A stretch of DNA of 54,429 nt from Mucilaginibacter sp. L294 (GCF_001636615.1 NZ_LGEK01000027.1:1-54429), one strand, 5' to 3'. Shown: positions 42,173 through 52,135, numbered from the stretch's first letter. Notes: a model not told the origin generated them from the sequence alone. Translations and numbers: made by a program.

Positions 42173-45100
42173 CTACTTATTCAGGCCATCCTGCGGGATG
42201 ATGGCCTTGCGGTGCCTGGATACTTTTTCGAAAAGCATATCGGGCACAAATGGCTTGGTCAGGTAATCGCACATGCCGGCCTCGTATGCTTTGCTATGGG
42301 TTTCGGGCATGGCATCGGCTGTGAAAGCTATAATGGGTATATCCGGGTGGCTTTGTTTGATAATAGCTGTTGCTTTAAATCCATCCATTACCGGCATCTG
42401 CAGGTCCATGATGATCATATCGTAATTACCGGCATTCACCATATCCACCGCAATTTGCCCGTTCATAGCTTCGGCTACGTTTGCCTGCCATTTCTTCAAA
42501 AATTTTGAAGCTATCATCAGGTTCATCTTATTATCATCAACCACTAAAATATTCATACCGTAAAGGTTGGGTGGTAATATCAGGTCGTTAACTGTAGTTT
42601 CGGCGTGCTCTGTGTCTGCAATCGGGCTCGCCATTGCAAAATGTATGCTAAAAGCAAACCTGGTACCCTTATCCAATTCACTAAATACTTGTATGCTGCT
42701 TCCATAAAGCTCTATAAGCCGCTTGGTAATAGCAAGCCCAAGGCCGGTACCGCCATAGTTATGTGTAATGGTTTGCGGGCCCTGTATAAATGGGTCAAAA
42801 ACAATAGCCATATTTTCGGCAGCAATGCCAATGCCGGTATCGGCCACAGTAAATTTAATCAGCACTTCGTTATTGCTTACCTCCTGTTCCTGTTCAAGCG
42901 AGATGGTCACTCTACCTTCCTGCGTAAACTTAACCGCATTGCTTACCAGGTTTATCAGTATCTGACCAAGGCGTATCTGGTCGCCCATCAAGTATTCGGG
43001 GATGCTGCTATCAGTTACCAGTTCAATATCCAGGTTTTTCTCAACCGCCTTTGCGTAGAAAGATTGCCTGATATTGTGCACCAGCTGATGGATATTAAAA
43101 GGCACGTTGCTCAGTTGCAGTTTGCCGGCCTCTATTTTATTATAATCTAAAATATCATTAATAATTGCCAGCAGGTTCTCGCTGCTAAATTTAAGCGTAT
43201 TCAGGTACTCCAGCTGTTCGGGCTTGGGGCTTTCTTCAAGTAACAGGTTGGTAGTACCAATAACCGCGTTCATCGGCGTGCGGATCTCATGGCTCATGAT
43301 AGACAGGAACTCCGATTTAAAATGCGATGAACGCTCGGCCTGTTCTTTCGCCGTAATTAGTTCCTGCCTTACTTTTTGTTGCACGGTTATATCCTCGCCA
43401 ATACTGGTGGTTTCCTTAACATAACCGTTCTCGTCGTAACTAACCGTATTTTGCCAGCTAATAGTACGGAGTTCGCCGTTGCGGCATATAATGGGGTTTA
43501 TATAATGCGCCTTAATGGTATTATTTTTAAACCAGGTGTTTAATACCCCACGATGTTCGGCGGGTACAAAATGTTCCATCCAGTTCATGCCCAGTATTTC
43601 CATCTGGCTGTAACCAACCAGGTTGGCCAGGTATTTATTACAGTAAATAACCTTTCCTTCGGCATCTAATGATAGCGCGGCCAGTTTAATCGTTTCCAGC
43701 ACAAGGCGGTATTTGTTTTCGGTGCGGCGGTAGTCTATCTCGGCCTGCTTGCGTTGGGTAATATCTTGCAGGGTACCAATAATTTTACGTACGCTGCCAT
43801 CCTCGCGGTACATGAGCTTGCCCGTAATTACACTTATATGCTTGATATTACCCTTAGGGGTAATAATGCGGTATTCATAAGAGGTACCGCTGTTATCACC
43901 GCTTTTAAACAGGTGGTTTACAATATACCTGTCATCCGGGTGGATGCATTGCAGCAGGATTTTACCAAAGCGCGATGACGATGCCGAATTTTCATCCACT
44001 TCATAAATGGAGTTAACCTCATCGCTCCACGATAGTATTTTTAAAGTACTATCCCATTTCCAGTTACCTATTTTAGCAATCACCTGGGCTTCCAGCAGTT
44101 CGGCCTGGCTCACCTTTACTGCTTTTTCGGCCAGTTTACTTTCGGTAATATCCTGTATAATGCCTACCGCCCTTTTCAGGCCACCATCTTCGTTCAACAA
44201 CAGATCGCCGCGCAGCACACGTAAATATTTCAAATTGCCTTTAGGGGTGATAAACTTATGCTCCACGCTGCCTTCAATTACCGTATTGATACTGGTAAGG
44301 TACTTTGCAGTGGTTTCAATATCTTCCGGGTGTACCATACTCATGTAATACTCAAACCGGGCTTTGCCTTCGGGGATGGTAGCAACCTCCAGTATTTTAA
44401 ACAGGCTTTCCGACCAATAATTCTCCTGCGTATCGCTATCATACCACCAATTTCCTGTTTTGGCAATATCCTGGGCTTGCAGAAGCAAATTTTTATTCTC
44501 TGTTAAGGCATCGGCATGCTTCTTTTGCTCAGAAATATCGGTAACAGCTACCGATATACGTTTGGTGTATTTACCGTTAACATCAACAACGGGCGATGCC
44601 TTTGCTAAAAACCAGCCCGGTTCGCCATATACTGATGGAAATTCTATACTGGTGGTTTTATTATATTTTAACACATAATCATAAACCTCCAAAAAAGGCT
44701 TCGCTCTTTCGGGGCCGATAGCTTCATGCAACGTTTTGTTCAAAAAATTCTCTGCTTTTAAATAATCCGGCGATTGCGGGCCGAACCATACATTTATACA
44801 GATACCATTTTCATCAAACTCAAAAATAGTATCATTTATAGAACTGATAAGCGCGTGCATTTGCTGTTGGCTGTTCCTCAGTTTTTCGGCATTGGTTATC
44901 AGCGATTCATTTAGCTGAATGATATTGTTAACCGCTTTTTTAAACTGCATTTTGTAGGCCAGCATCACCAAAAAGGATACATACGCTATCAGCGTAAAAA
45001 CGCCGAGCAGTATAATAAATACATTTACAGAAATGTTAACTTTTGGGGCAGTATAATAAGCCGCCACAACAGCAGCTATGTTTAACAGCGTAACGCCAAC

Positions 45101-45457
45101 AAACTCGCGCCGTTGCTTGCAAAAAAGGGTTACAGCAATAAATATAGTGATGGAACTAAAAACATAAACGTGCGCAAAACCGTTAACCCCTAATAGTATA
45201 AAGTTATTTACAAACAGGTATGAGGTAATGGTAACATATACCATGGCCTTAAGAAAAACCCTGTTTTTATCGTACGAAAGGGCCAGCGTTGCCAGGCAAA
45301 AGGCGCAGTTTATTAAACGCAGCCAAATAGGGTCGTATGAGTTATCGTAGCAAAGGTAGTGTAATGCGGGGCTGGCTATCAGTAAGCCCAATAATATAAG
45401 CCTGTAAATAGTTATGTCGTTTTCAATTAATAGCAGGGCCCTATTTTTAAAAGACAT
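42173..45457 (-). CDS. Hybrid sensor histidine kinase with PAS array and receiver
   Basis: 1094 residues. About six N-terminal membrane helices (15-175) are followed by four PAS/PAC units (roughly 195-315, 320-440, 445-570, 575-690; each ends in a ...DITE/DITQ-type PAC motif). HisKA has phospho-acceptor His723 (SIMSHEIRTPMN). HATPase_c has the N-box NLVSNAVKF and G-boxes DTGIGI and GGTGLGLAI. A C-terminal receiver has phospho-acceptor Asp1018 (IIMDLQMPVMDG). There is no HPt or output domain, so phosphate must pass to a separate partner not in this window. It reads toward the GIN cluster and could in principle govern it; that is speculation. Confidence 0.94.
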   Translation of the reverse strand: MSFKNRALLLIENDITIYRLILLGLLIASPALHYLCYDNSYDPIWLRLINCAFCLATLALSYDKNRVFLKAMVYVTITSYLFVNNFILLGVNGFAHVYVFSSITIFIAVTLFCKQRREFVGVTLLNIAAVVAAYYTAPKVNISVNVFIILLGVFTLIAYVSFLVMLAYKMQFKKAVNNIIQLNESLITNAEKLRNSQQQMHALISSINDTIFEFDENGICINVWFGPQSPDYLKAENFLNKTLHEAIGPERAKPFLEVYDYVLKYNKTTSIEFPSVYGEPGWFLAKASPVVDVNGKYTKRISVAVTDISEQKKHADALTENKNLLLQAQDIAKTGNWWYDSDTQENYWSESLFKILEVATIPEGKARFEYYMSMVHPEDIETTAKYLTSINTVIEGSVEHKFITPKGNLKYLRVLRGDLLLNEDGGLKRAVGIIQDITESKLAEKAVKVSQAELLEAQVIAKIGNWKWDSTLKILSWSDEVNSIYEVDENSASSSRFGKILLQCIHPDDRYIVNHLFKSGDNSGTSYEYRIITPKGNIKHISVITGKLMYREDGSVRKIIGTLQDITQRKQAEIDYRRTENKYRLVLETIKLAALSLDAEGKVIYCNKYLANLVGYSQMEILGMNWMEHFVPAEHRGVLNTWFKNNTIKAHYINPIICRNGELRTISWQNTVSYDENGYVKETTSIGEDITVQQKVRQELITAKEQAERSSHFKSEFLSIMSHEIRTPMNAVIGTTNLLLEESPKPEQLEYLNTLKFSSENLLAIINDILDYNKIEAGKLQLSNVPFNIHQLVHNIRQSFYAKAVEKNLDIELVTDSSIPEYLMGDQIRLGQILINLVSNAVKFTQEGRVTISLEQEQEVSNNEVLIKFTVADTGIGIAAENMAIVFDPFIQGPQTITHNYGGTGLGLAITKRLIELYGSSIQVFSELDKGTRFAFSIHFAMASPIADTEHAETTVNDLILPPNLYGMNILVVDDNKMNLMIASKFLKKWQANVAEAMNGQIAVDMVNAGNYDMIIMDLQMPVMDGFKATAIIKQSHPDIPIIAFTADAMPETHSKAYEAGMCDYLTKPFVPDMLFEKVSRHRKAIIPQDGLNK

Positions 45458-45575
45458 ACACCAGCGGGAGTTTTTTATTTATACCAAACAATATTGGGGA
45501 TAACACCATACTTACTTAATAAGAATTTTACAAAGAGTAAATATATCTTAAAGGCTATTAATACGCAGATTTATT

Positions 45576-45583
45576 TACATTTG
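45576..45583 (+). promoter_or_regulatory. Candidate -7 element (TACATTTG) of gltA
   Basis: Exact TANNTTTG match 20 nt upstream of the citrate synthase start. No recognisable -33 element. Confidence 0.5.
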
Positions 45584-45603
45584 TTGCAAATACTATTTTT
45601 TCT

Positions 45604-46893
45604 ATGTCTGAAACTGCACAATTAAAAATTGGTGATAAAACCTATGATCTGCCTGTTATAGAAGGTACCGAGGGCGAAAAAGCTATTGATATTTCTAAAC
45701 TGCGCGACCAGAGTGGTTATGTTACATTAGATATTGGCTACAAAAATACCGGCGCCACAAAAAGTGCCATCACATTTTTAGATGGCGAGGTTGGTATACT
45801 TAAATATCGCGGCTACCCTATTGAACAACTGGCAGAAAATTCAACCTTTATTGAGGTTGCCTACCTGCTGATATATGGTAAACTGCCTACGGCTGAGCAA
45901 TTACAGGCGTTTGAGTTTGAAATAAGCCATCATACCCTTGTACACGAGGATATGAAAAAGTTTTTTGACGGTTTCCCTTCGGGCTCACACCCAATGGGGC
46001 AGCTATCGTCATTAATTGGCGCTTTGGCTGCTTTTAACCCGGCATCATTAAAACAAGGCCTGTCTGCCGATGAGATCAATATCGAGATCATTAAGCTTAT
46101 TGCCAAGATGAGCACCATCGTATCATGGATCTACAAAAAATCGTTAGGGCACCCGGTTATATACCCACGCAACAAGCTTGATTATGTAACCAACTTTATG
46201 CACATGACCTTTGGGCAGCGTACCGAAGATATTGAGATTGACCCGGTTGTAGTTAGCGCCATGAACAAACTGCTGATACTACATGCAGACCATGAGCAAA
46301 ATTGCTCAACATCAACCGTGCGGATAGTAGGCTCATCGGATGCTAACCTTTATGCGTCTATATCTGCAGGTATCTCTGCGCTTTGGGGCCCGCTGCATGG
46401 TGGTGCAAACCAGGCCGTGATAGAAATGCTGCAAAAAATAAAAGAAGATGGCGGCGACGTTGATAAATGGGTTTCTAAAGCAAAAGACAAGAACGATCCG
46501 TTCCGCCTGATGGGTTTTGGCCACCGTGTGTACAAAAACTTCGACCCGCGTGCCAAGATCATTAAAAAAGCATGCGATGATATCCTGGAGAAATTAGGCA
46601 TCAATGATGAAACTTTAGAGATTGCCAAGAAACTGGAAGAAGTTGCCCTGAGCGATCCTTACTTTGTTGAGCGCAAGCTTTACCCTAATGTTGATTTCTA
46701 TTCGGGCATCATCTATACAGCGCTTGGTTTCCCTACAGAAATGTTTACCGTACTATTTGCTTTAGGCCGCCTGCCGGGATGGATTGCCCAGTGGAAAGAA
46801 ATGAAAGCAAACAAGGAGCCTATTGGCCGCCCGCGCCAGATCTACGTTGGCGAAACCGATAAAAACTATACTGATATAAAGGATAGAAAATAA
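45604..46893 (+). CDS. gltA: Citrate synthase
   Basis: 429 residues of the long hexameric-type bacterial form with the N-terminal beta-domain (TAQLKIGDKTYDLPVIEGTEG). Catalytic regions are present: GPLHGGANQ (His), GFGHRVYKNFDPRA (His and Arg), VDFYSGIIY (Asp). It condenses acetyl-CoA with oxaloacetate in the TCA cycle. It stands alone, with a -7 element upstream and a terminator at 46990-47016. Confidence 0.97.
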   Translation: MSETAQLKIGDKTYDLPVIEGTEGEKAIDISKLRDQSGYVTLDIGYKNTGATKSAITFLDGEVGILKYRGYPIEQLAENSTFIEVAYLLIYGKLPTAEQLQAFEFEISHHTLVHEDMKKFFDGFPSGSHPMGQLSSLIGALAAFNPASLKQGLSADEINIEIIKLIAKMSTIVSWIYKKSLGHPVIYPRNKLDYVTNFMHMTFGQRTEDIEIDPVVVSAMNKLLILHADHEQNCSTSTVRIVGSSDANLYASISAGISALWGPLHGGANQAVIEMLQKIKEDGGDVDKWVSKAKDKNDPFRLMGFGHRVYKNFDPRAKIIKKACDDILEKLGINDETLEIAKKLEEVALSDPYFVERKLYPNVDFYSGIIYTALGFPTEMFTVLFALGRLPGWIAQWKEMKANKEPIGRPRQIYVGETDKNYTDIKDRK

Positions 46894-46989
46894 ATGCAGC
46901 TTAACCCTCTTTCCGCGCAGCGAAGAGAGGGTGGTCGAGCGAAGCAATGACCGGGTGAGTAACATCACCACCTGCTAAAATAAATTATT

Positions 46990-47016
46990 AAAGCCCGCCG
47001 CACGACGGGCTTTTTT
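46990..47016 (+). terminator. Terminator after gltA
   Basis: AAAGCCCG (46990-46997) / CGGGCTTT (47006-47013), then T run. About 97 nt past the stop and just before the next gene's start at 47031. Confidence 0.82.
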
Positions 47017-47030
47017 GGTAGAAATCACTT

Positions 47031-47480
47031 ATGATAAAAGCAATTGTATTTTTCCTTTTATTGTTACCTGTTTATTTGTTACAAACCGATAAACAATTAA
47101 ATGTTGCGACCAGAACCATGGCTCGACGCATTTACCCAGGATTCACTTTAAAGTCCGAGGACTCTATCTTGGTTTATAAAGGCAATCGTTACTTAATATG
47201 GACTAAAGAATATTTTGACGAAAAAGGGGAAATAAAAAGAGCTATAATTAATCAAGATATTGATTACATGGATTGGTCGAGAAAGGAGATGTTGAAATAT
47301 AAAAACTTTTTTGAGGAGAATGGGTTAGCGCAATTCATGCAGACAACGTTACTTAATTATACACGATTAAAAATCAATAATAAAACAGTCCGGATCAAAT
47401 CTATTGATCGCAGTAAAAAAGAAATTTTTTATTCCGTTAAAGGAGAAAATGACAACGTCTATCAAATAGTTTACAGATAA
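47031..47480 (+). CDS. Small exported or membrane-anchored protein, unknown
   Basis: 149 residues with an N-terminal hydrophobic segment (MIKAIVFFLLLLPVYLL), then a charged domain rich in Tyr and Lys (LVYKGNRYLIWTKEYFDEKG; NKTVRIKSIDRSKKEIFYSV). No known family recognised. The region is AT-richer than its neighbours. The start is 14 nt after the gltA terminator T run. It ends 16 nt before recQ and could be co-transcribed with it. Confidence 0.6.
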   Translation: MIKAIVFFLLLLPVYLLQTDKQLNVATRTMARRIYPGFTLKSEDSILVYKGNRYLIWTKEYFDEKGEIKRAIINQDIDYMDWSRKEMLKYKNFFEENGLAQFMQTTLLNYTRLKINNKTVRIKSIDRSKKEIFYSVKGENDNVYQIVYR

Positions 47481-47496
47481 TTAATTAGATATAGAA

Positions 47497-49389
47497 TTGA
47501 CGCCACGCGAGCTATTAAAGCAATATTGGGGACATGACAACTTCCGGCCGTTGCAGGAAGAGATCATCAATTCGGTATTGCAGGGTACGGATACTTTAGC
47601 TTTACTGCCAACAGGCGGTGGTAAATCGGTATGTTTTCAAATACCCGCACTTGCGCAGGAAGGCATCTGTATCGTGGTATCGCCCCTCATCGCGCTGATG
47701 AAGGACCAGGTAGAGAACCTGAAGGCAAAAGGCATTGAGGCCATGGCCATCGTATCGGGCATGGGTAAGCGCGAGGTAGATATCGCTTTGGATAACTGTG
47801 TGTATGGCCCGGTGAAATTCCTGTACCTCTCGCCCGAGCGTTTACTCTCCGAGCTGGTGCGCGAGCGTATCAAATACATGAAGGTAAACCTGTTTGCTGT
47901 CGACGAAGCACACTGTATCTCGCAATGGGGTTATGATTTCCGCCCGTCATACCTGCACCTTGCCGACCTGCGCGAACTGCACCCCAATGTGCCTGTGCTG
48001 GCACTTACCGCTACCGCAACTGCCGAAGTACGGGAAGACATTCAGGAAAAGCTACTCTTTAAGAACGGAACAGTTTACCAGCAAAGCTTTGAGCGTAAAA
48101 ATTTAAGGTATGTGGTGCAAACCACCGAAGATAAATTACGCAAGCTGCTTGATGTTGCCAAAGGCATTGGCGGCAGCGGCATTGTATATGTGCGTAGCCG
48201 TAAAGAAACCTTCGAGATAGCCAAATTTTACCAGCAGAACCACATCAAGGCCGATTATTACCATGCGGGCCTGCCTACCGACGAACGCTCTGAAAAGCAG
48301 GAAGCCTGGAAAAATAACCGCACCCAGATCATAGTAGCTACCAATGCCTTCGGGATGGGGATTGATAAGCCCGACGTTAGGTTTGTAATACATAAAGATG
48401 TCCCCGACAGCCTGGAGGCCTATTACCAGGAAGCCGGCCGCGGCGGCCGCGATGAACAACGGGCCTATGGCGTGTTATTATACAACCCTACCGACAGGAT
48501 AAAACAGGAAAAGAAATTTATTCAGAACTTCCCGTCGGTTGATGAGATAAAGCAGGTTTACCACCAGTTGGGCAATTACTGCCAGCTGGCCTATGAAGCC
48601 GGCGAGGGGGTTAGCTTTGAACTTGACCTGGGCGATTTTTGCAGTCGCTTTCAATTGGATGCTATCAAGACCCTTAATGCCCTAAAGTTTTTGGAGCAAG
48701 ACGAATACCTGGCTTTTAATGAAAGTGTTTTCCTGCCCTCGCGTTTCAGGTTTGAGGTATTGAATGAGGAGCTTTATAACTTCCAGATCCAAAACCCGGG
48801 CTGGGACCCGTTCATTAAAACCCTGCTGCGATCGTACGGTGGCTCATTTGAGAATTATGTGCGCTTAAAGGAGTTTGACCTTGCCCGCCGCACCGGCATG
48901 AATACACAGCAGGTAATACAGGGTTTAGAACAATTGCAGGATTTTAACCTGTTAAGCTACCTGCCCCAAACAGATAAACCGCAGATAACCTGGCTAAAGC
49001 CACGCCAGCATATCAGCAACCTGTACATCAATAAGGTATTTATTGATCAGCGTAAACAAACCTACCGCAAAAAAATGGAGGCCGTATTTGCCTACGCCGA
49101 ACATAAACGTTGCCGCAGCCAAATGCTGCTATCATACTTTGATGAGCTTAACGCACCAAAATGTGGTGTGTGTGATGTTTGCCTGGAAGAACGCCGCCAA
49201 AAAAACGCTGAAGAGATATTTGATGATATTACCAACGAGATAGTACAGTTGCTCAGTACCGATACCCGCACCATAGATGAACTGATGACCTCGTTAAAGC
49301 TCGGCACCGAAAAAGAAAAGATCCAGACCATCCGCCTGCTGCTTGACGCAGGCAAGATCAAAACAGACGGCGGGAATTATTATTTGTAA
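47497..49389 (+). CDS. recQ: RecQ family ATP-dependent DNA helicase
   Basis: 630 residues. Motif 0 FRPLQEEIINSVL, Walker A LPTGGGKSVCF, DEAH box VDEAHCISQWGYDFRP, motif III ALTATAT, motif VI QEAGRGGRDE. The RecQ zinc domain ligands are in KRCRSQMLLSYFDE and CGVCDVC. After it comes a winged-helix-like tail ending NYYL; I see no HRDC domain. The start is TTG (47497-47499): an in-frame TAA lies five codons upstream (47482-47484), and no ATG occurs before motif 0. A 3'-5' helicase in recombination and fork repair. Confidence 0.94.
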   Translation: MTPRELLKQYWGHDNFRPLQEEIINSVLQGTDTLALLPTGGGKSVCFQIPALAQEGICIVVSPLIALMKDQVENLKAKGIEAMAIVSGMGKREVDIALDNCVYGPVKFLYLSPERLLSELVRERIKYMKVNLFAVDEAHCISQWGYDFRPSYLHLADLRELHPNVPVLALTATATAEVREDIQEKLLFKNGTVYQQSFERKNLRYVVQTTEDKLRKLLDVAKGIGGSGIVYVRSRKETFEIAKFYQQNHIKADYYHAGLPTDERSEKQEAWKNNRTQIIVATNAFGMGIDKPDVRFVIHKDVPDSLEAYYQEAGRGGRDEQRAYGVLLYNPTDRIKQEKKFIQNFPSVDEIKQVYHQLGNYCQLAYEAGEGVSFELDLGDFCSRFQLDAIKTLNALKFLEQDEYLAFNESVFLPSRFRFEVLNEELYNFQIQNPGWDPFIKTLLRSYGGSFENYVRLKEFDLARRTGMNTQQVIQGLEQLQDFNLLSYLPQTDKPQITWLKPRQHISNLYINKVFIDQRKQTYRKKMEAVFAYAEHKRCRSQMLLSYFDELNAPKCGVCDVCLEERRQKNAEEIFDDITNEIVQLLSTDTRTIDELMTSLKLGTEKEKIQTIRLLLDAGKIKTDGGNYYL

Positions 49390-49404
49390 TAGCCCCACCC
49401 TTTT

Positions 49405-49495
49405 GTCATCCTGAGCGATAGCGAAGGATCTATTAGCGAACAGTGCAATCGCCTAAATATATCGGCGATCAGATGCTTCATTATGTTCAGCATAC
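49405..49495. repeat. GTCATCCTGAGCG repeat, copy 3
   Basis: Left arm 49405-49431 has the same 27-nt unit as the right arm of copy 2; the right end (AGATGCTTCATTATGTTCAG then CATAC) is an imperfect inverse. Between the convergent recQ and permease genes. Confidence 0.75.
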
Positions 49496-49505
49496 AAGTT
49501 GTTTA

Positions 49506-50753
49506 TTAGTTCGTCCTTATCGCCTCTACCGGATCAAGCTTTGAGGCAAAGTATGCGGGGATGATACCTGACAATACCCCTATGATAACAGAGATACTGA
49601 TACCATAAATGATATTTCCGCTATCAAGTATTACCTGTATATCGGCCAAGGCCTTTACTGCAAATGTGCCCAGGTAAACAATAAATAACCCGATCAGCCC
49701 GCCCATAAGGCATAGCGCAATAGCCTCAATTAAAAATTGCAGCATGATAAAGTAGTTTTTAGCGCCTAATGATTTTTGGATACCGATGATATTGGTACGC
49801 TCTTTTACCGATACAAACATGATGTTGGCTATCCCAAAACCACCCACCAGTACCGAGAACAAGCCGATAATAAAACCACCCGTATTAATGGCTTTAAAAA
49901 CCATGTCAAGCTGATTGGTTAATATGGTTGATTTGTTCAGGGAAAAATCATCTTCGGCACCCGGGCGGATACTGTGAATTGAGCGCATTAAACCGCGCAC
50001 TTCGCTTTCTACTTCCACATCGCTCAGGTTATCACGGCCGCGCACTACTATATTCGGGCTGTACTTTTCATTCTCAATATCAATAATGTTTTTAGCAAAA
50101 TTAAGCGGCAATAAAATCTCGTTATCGCTGGTAATACCCAGCATATCCTTACCCTCTTTGGCAAATACGCCAATAATGGTAACCTTACGGCCCATAATTT
50201 TTATTTGCTTGCCAACACCAGTTCCACCGGGGAAAAGTGCATCGGCAATATCGGCACCAATAATGGTTACCGGTGCGCCCGTGCGCGATTCTATCTCTGT
50301 AAAGTAACGGCCATCCTGGAAATTAACGTTCCATGTTTTATCATGATCTTGCGATACAGCGTTTATCTGCGCACCGTCAACGGTGTTGCTCTGGTATTTT
50401 ACGGTACGGTTATCAACTCTAATTTCGTAAGAAAGAGCTTTGGCTGTTTGGCTGCGGCGGCTTAGCTGTTCAAAATCGCGCAGTTTGGGTACCGGCCTCT
50501 GCATATATTTCCACCAGGGGAAGTTGTCCTCACCCACCCACGGCCATTTTTCCACGTAAATGCTATTACTACCCAGCTTATCAACGCTTTTTTGCAGATT
50601 GTTACGCAAGGTATCAACTGCCGATGATACCGCTATGATGGTAAAAATACCAATGGTAACACCCAATAACGAAAGCATTGTACGCAGCTTATTTTGCCTT
50701 AACGCATCGTATGCAAACAGGAAGCTTTCGCGGATAAGTTTTAGTAATATCAT
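49506..50753 (-). CDS. MacB/FtsX-type ABC transporter permease
   Basis: 415 residues from the ATG at 50751-50753; the frame open to 50810 lacks a plausible start context. One N-terminal helix (LSLLGVTIGIFTIIAVSSAV) is followed by a MacB-type periplasmic core domain (about 50-270). Three C-terminal helices make up the FtsX domain (GGFIIGLFSVLVGGFGIANI; LIEAIALCLMGGLIGLFIVY; SVIIGVLSGIIPAYFASKLDP). These transmit ATP-driven motion across the membrane for export of lipoproteins, peptides or drugs. No ATPase or MacA-like partner is adjacent. An ECF-like promoter lies upstream. Confidence 0.9.
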   Translation of the reverse strand: MILLKLIRESFLFAYDALRQNKLRTMLSLLGVTIGIFTIIAVSSAVDTLRNNLQKSVDKLGSNSIYVEKWPWVGEDNFPWWKYMQRPVPKLRDFEQLSRRSQTAKALSYEIRVDNRTVKYQSNTVDGAQINAVSQDHDKTWNVNFQDGRYFTEIESRTGAPVTIIGADIADALFPGGTGVGKQIKIMGRKVTIIGVFAKEGKDMLGITSDNEILLPLNFAKNIIDIENEKYSPNIVVRGRDNLSDVEVESEVRGLMRSIHSIRPGAEDDFSLNKSTILTNQLDMVFKAINTGGFIIGLFSVLVGGFGIANIMFVSVKERTNIIGIQKSLGAKNYFIMLQFLIEAIALCLMGGLIGLFIVYLGTFAVKALADIQVILDSGNIIYGISISVIIGVLSGIIPAYFASKLDPVEAIRTN

Positions 50754-50823
50754 ATCGTTATTTTGATTGCCCCGGGCCTGCCGGATAGTTGTTTTTTGCC
50801 CCGGCCCCAAACACTATTTGTTA

Positions 50824-50849
50824 GACGGTGTTAAAGCAGTTAAGTTACA
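50824..50849 (-). promoter_or_regulatory. ECF-sigma-type promoter of the permease gene
   Basis: On the minus strand TGTAAC (50849-50844), 16-nt spacer, CGTC (50827-50824). Spacing equals that of the GIN paralogues, and the -35 context (TTACTGTAACTTAA) equals that of the head-GIN gene. Implied leader about 65 nt. Confidence 0.55.
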
Positions 50850-50919
50850 GTAATTTTCTATTTAAATATTAACTGTAGCGCGCCAACAAAAAAAGGCGTG
50901 AAAAATAACAAAAAATCCG

Positions 50920-50927
50920 TACATTTG
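50920..50927 (+). promoter_or_regulatory. Candidate -7 element (TACATTTG) of queA
   Basis: Exact TANNTTTG match 25 nt upstream of the queA start. It is the same octamer as upstream of gltA. Confidence 0.5.
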
Positions 50928-50952
50928 CGCCCTGAAAATTCATATATAAAGC

Positions 50953-52002
50953 ATGAAATTATCTCAATTTAAATTCAATTTACCTGAATCATTAATTGCA
51001 CATTCTCCGTCAGATATACGTGACGAATCACGTTTAATGGTTTTACACCGCGATTCGGGCAAAATTGAGCATAAAATATTCAAGGATGTTTTAGATTACT
51101 TTGATGACCAGGATGTAATGATCCTGAACAATACAAAAGTATTCCCGGCGCGTATGTATGGTAACAAGGAAAAAACCGGCGCTACCATCGAAGTATTTTT
51201 ACTGCGCGAATTAAATAAAGAACTTAGGCTTTGGGACGTATTGGTTGACCCGGCCCGTAAAATACGCGTAGGTAATAAGCTTTACTTTGGTGATGACGAC
51301 TTGTTGATTGCCGAGGTTGTTGATAACACCACTTCACGTGGCCGCACCATTCGCTTTTTGTTTGATGGTACCGACGAGGAGTTTCGCCGTAACGTAGAGA
51401 TATTGGGTGAAACCCCACTGCCAAAATACATTAAACGCAAGGCCACTGCCGACGATAAAGAACGTTACCAAACCATATTTGCCAAGCACGAAGGCGCGGT
51501 TGCCGCCCCTACTGCAGGCCTGCACTTTAGCCGCGAACTAATGAAACGCCTTGAACTGAAAGGTGTTGAATTTGCAGAGGTTACCCTGCACGTTGGTTTA
51601 GGCACTTTCCGCCCGGTTGAGGTGGAGGACCTTACCAAGCACAAAATGGATTCTGAGCAGTTTATCATCGAAGAGAAACAGGCTAACATCGTAAACCGTG
51701 CTATCGAAAGAAAAAGCCGCATTTGCGCCGTTGGTACTACATCAATGCGCGCGGTTGAATCGGCTGTATCAGCAGGTAAAAGCTTAAAGGCAGCTAACGA
51801 CTGGACCAGCAAGTTCATCTTCCCGCCGTATGAGTTTAGCATAGCTAACAGCATGATCACCAACTTCCACACACCAGAATCGACCCTGTTGATGATGGTT
51901 AGCGCATTTGGCGGTTACGAGCATATCATGAACGCTTACGAAGTTGCGGTAAAAGAAAAATACCGTTTTTATAGCTACGGCGACGCGATGCTGATTATCT
52001 AA
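50953..52002 (+). CDS. queA: tRNA preQ1(34) S-adenosylmethionine ribosyltransferase-isomerase
   Basis: 349 residues, full length for QueA. Family blocks: [60 protein letters not shown], and [18 protein letters not shown]. It transfers the ribose of SAM to preQ1 in tRNA to form epoxyqueuosine, the penultimate step of queuosine synthesis. Start ATG follows the -7 element closely. No other queuosine gene is in the window. Confidence 0.97.
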   Translation: MKLSQFKFNLPESLIAHSPSDIRDESRLMVLHRDSGKIEHKIFKDVLDYFDDQDVMILNNTKVFPARMYGNKEKTGATIEVFLLRELNKELRLWDVLVDPARKIRVGNKLYFGDDDLLIAEVVDNTTSRGRTIRFLFDGTDEEFRRNVEILGETPLPKYIKRKATADDKERYQTIFAKHEGAVAAPTAGLHFSRELMKRLELKGVEFAEVTLHVGLGTFRPVEVEDLTKHKMDSEQFIIEEKQANIVNRAIERKSRICAVGTTSMRAVESAVSAGKSLKAANDWTSKFIFPPYEFSIANSMITNFHTPESTLLMMVSAFGGYEHIMNAYEVAVKEKYRFYSYGDAMLII

Positions 52003-52012
52003 GCTTCGCTTA

Positions 52013-52135
52013 GATATGAGATATTAGATTTGAGATATGCGACGGAAGTCCATATCTCATTTTTGTTTTATAGCTTTGGCTAATCAATAATTACACATGC
52101 CCGGTCTCACATCTCAAATCTCATATCTCAAATCT
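52013..52135. repeat. ATCTCAAATCTC/GAGATATGAGAT repeat pair
   Basis: GATATGAGATATTAGATTTG (52013-52032) and following GAGATATG face CATATCTCAT (about 52050) and the tract CTCAAATCTCATATCTCAAA (52112-52131). The two are inverted variants of one unit. The right half lies inside the predicted start of ispD. Confidence 0.7.

Noticed and set aside
42605..43150. 181-residue open frame antisense to the hybrid kinase
   Set aside because: Opposite to the HATPase/HisKA region of a clear gene; no domain recognised.
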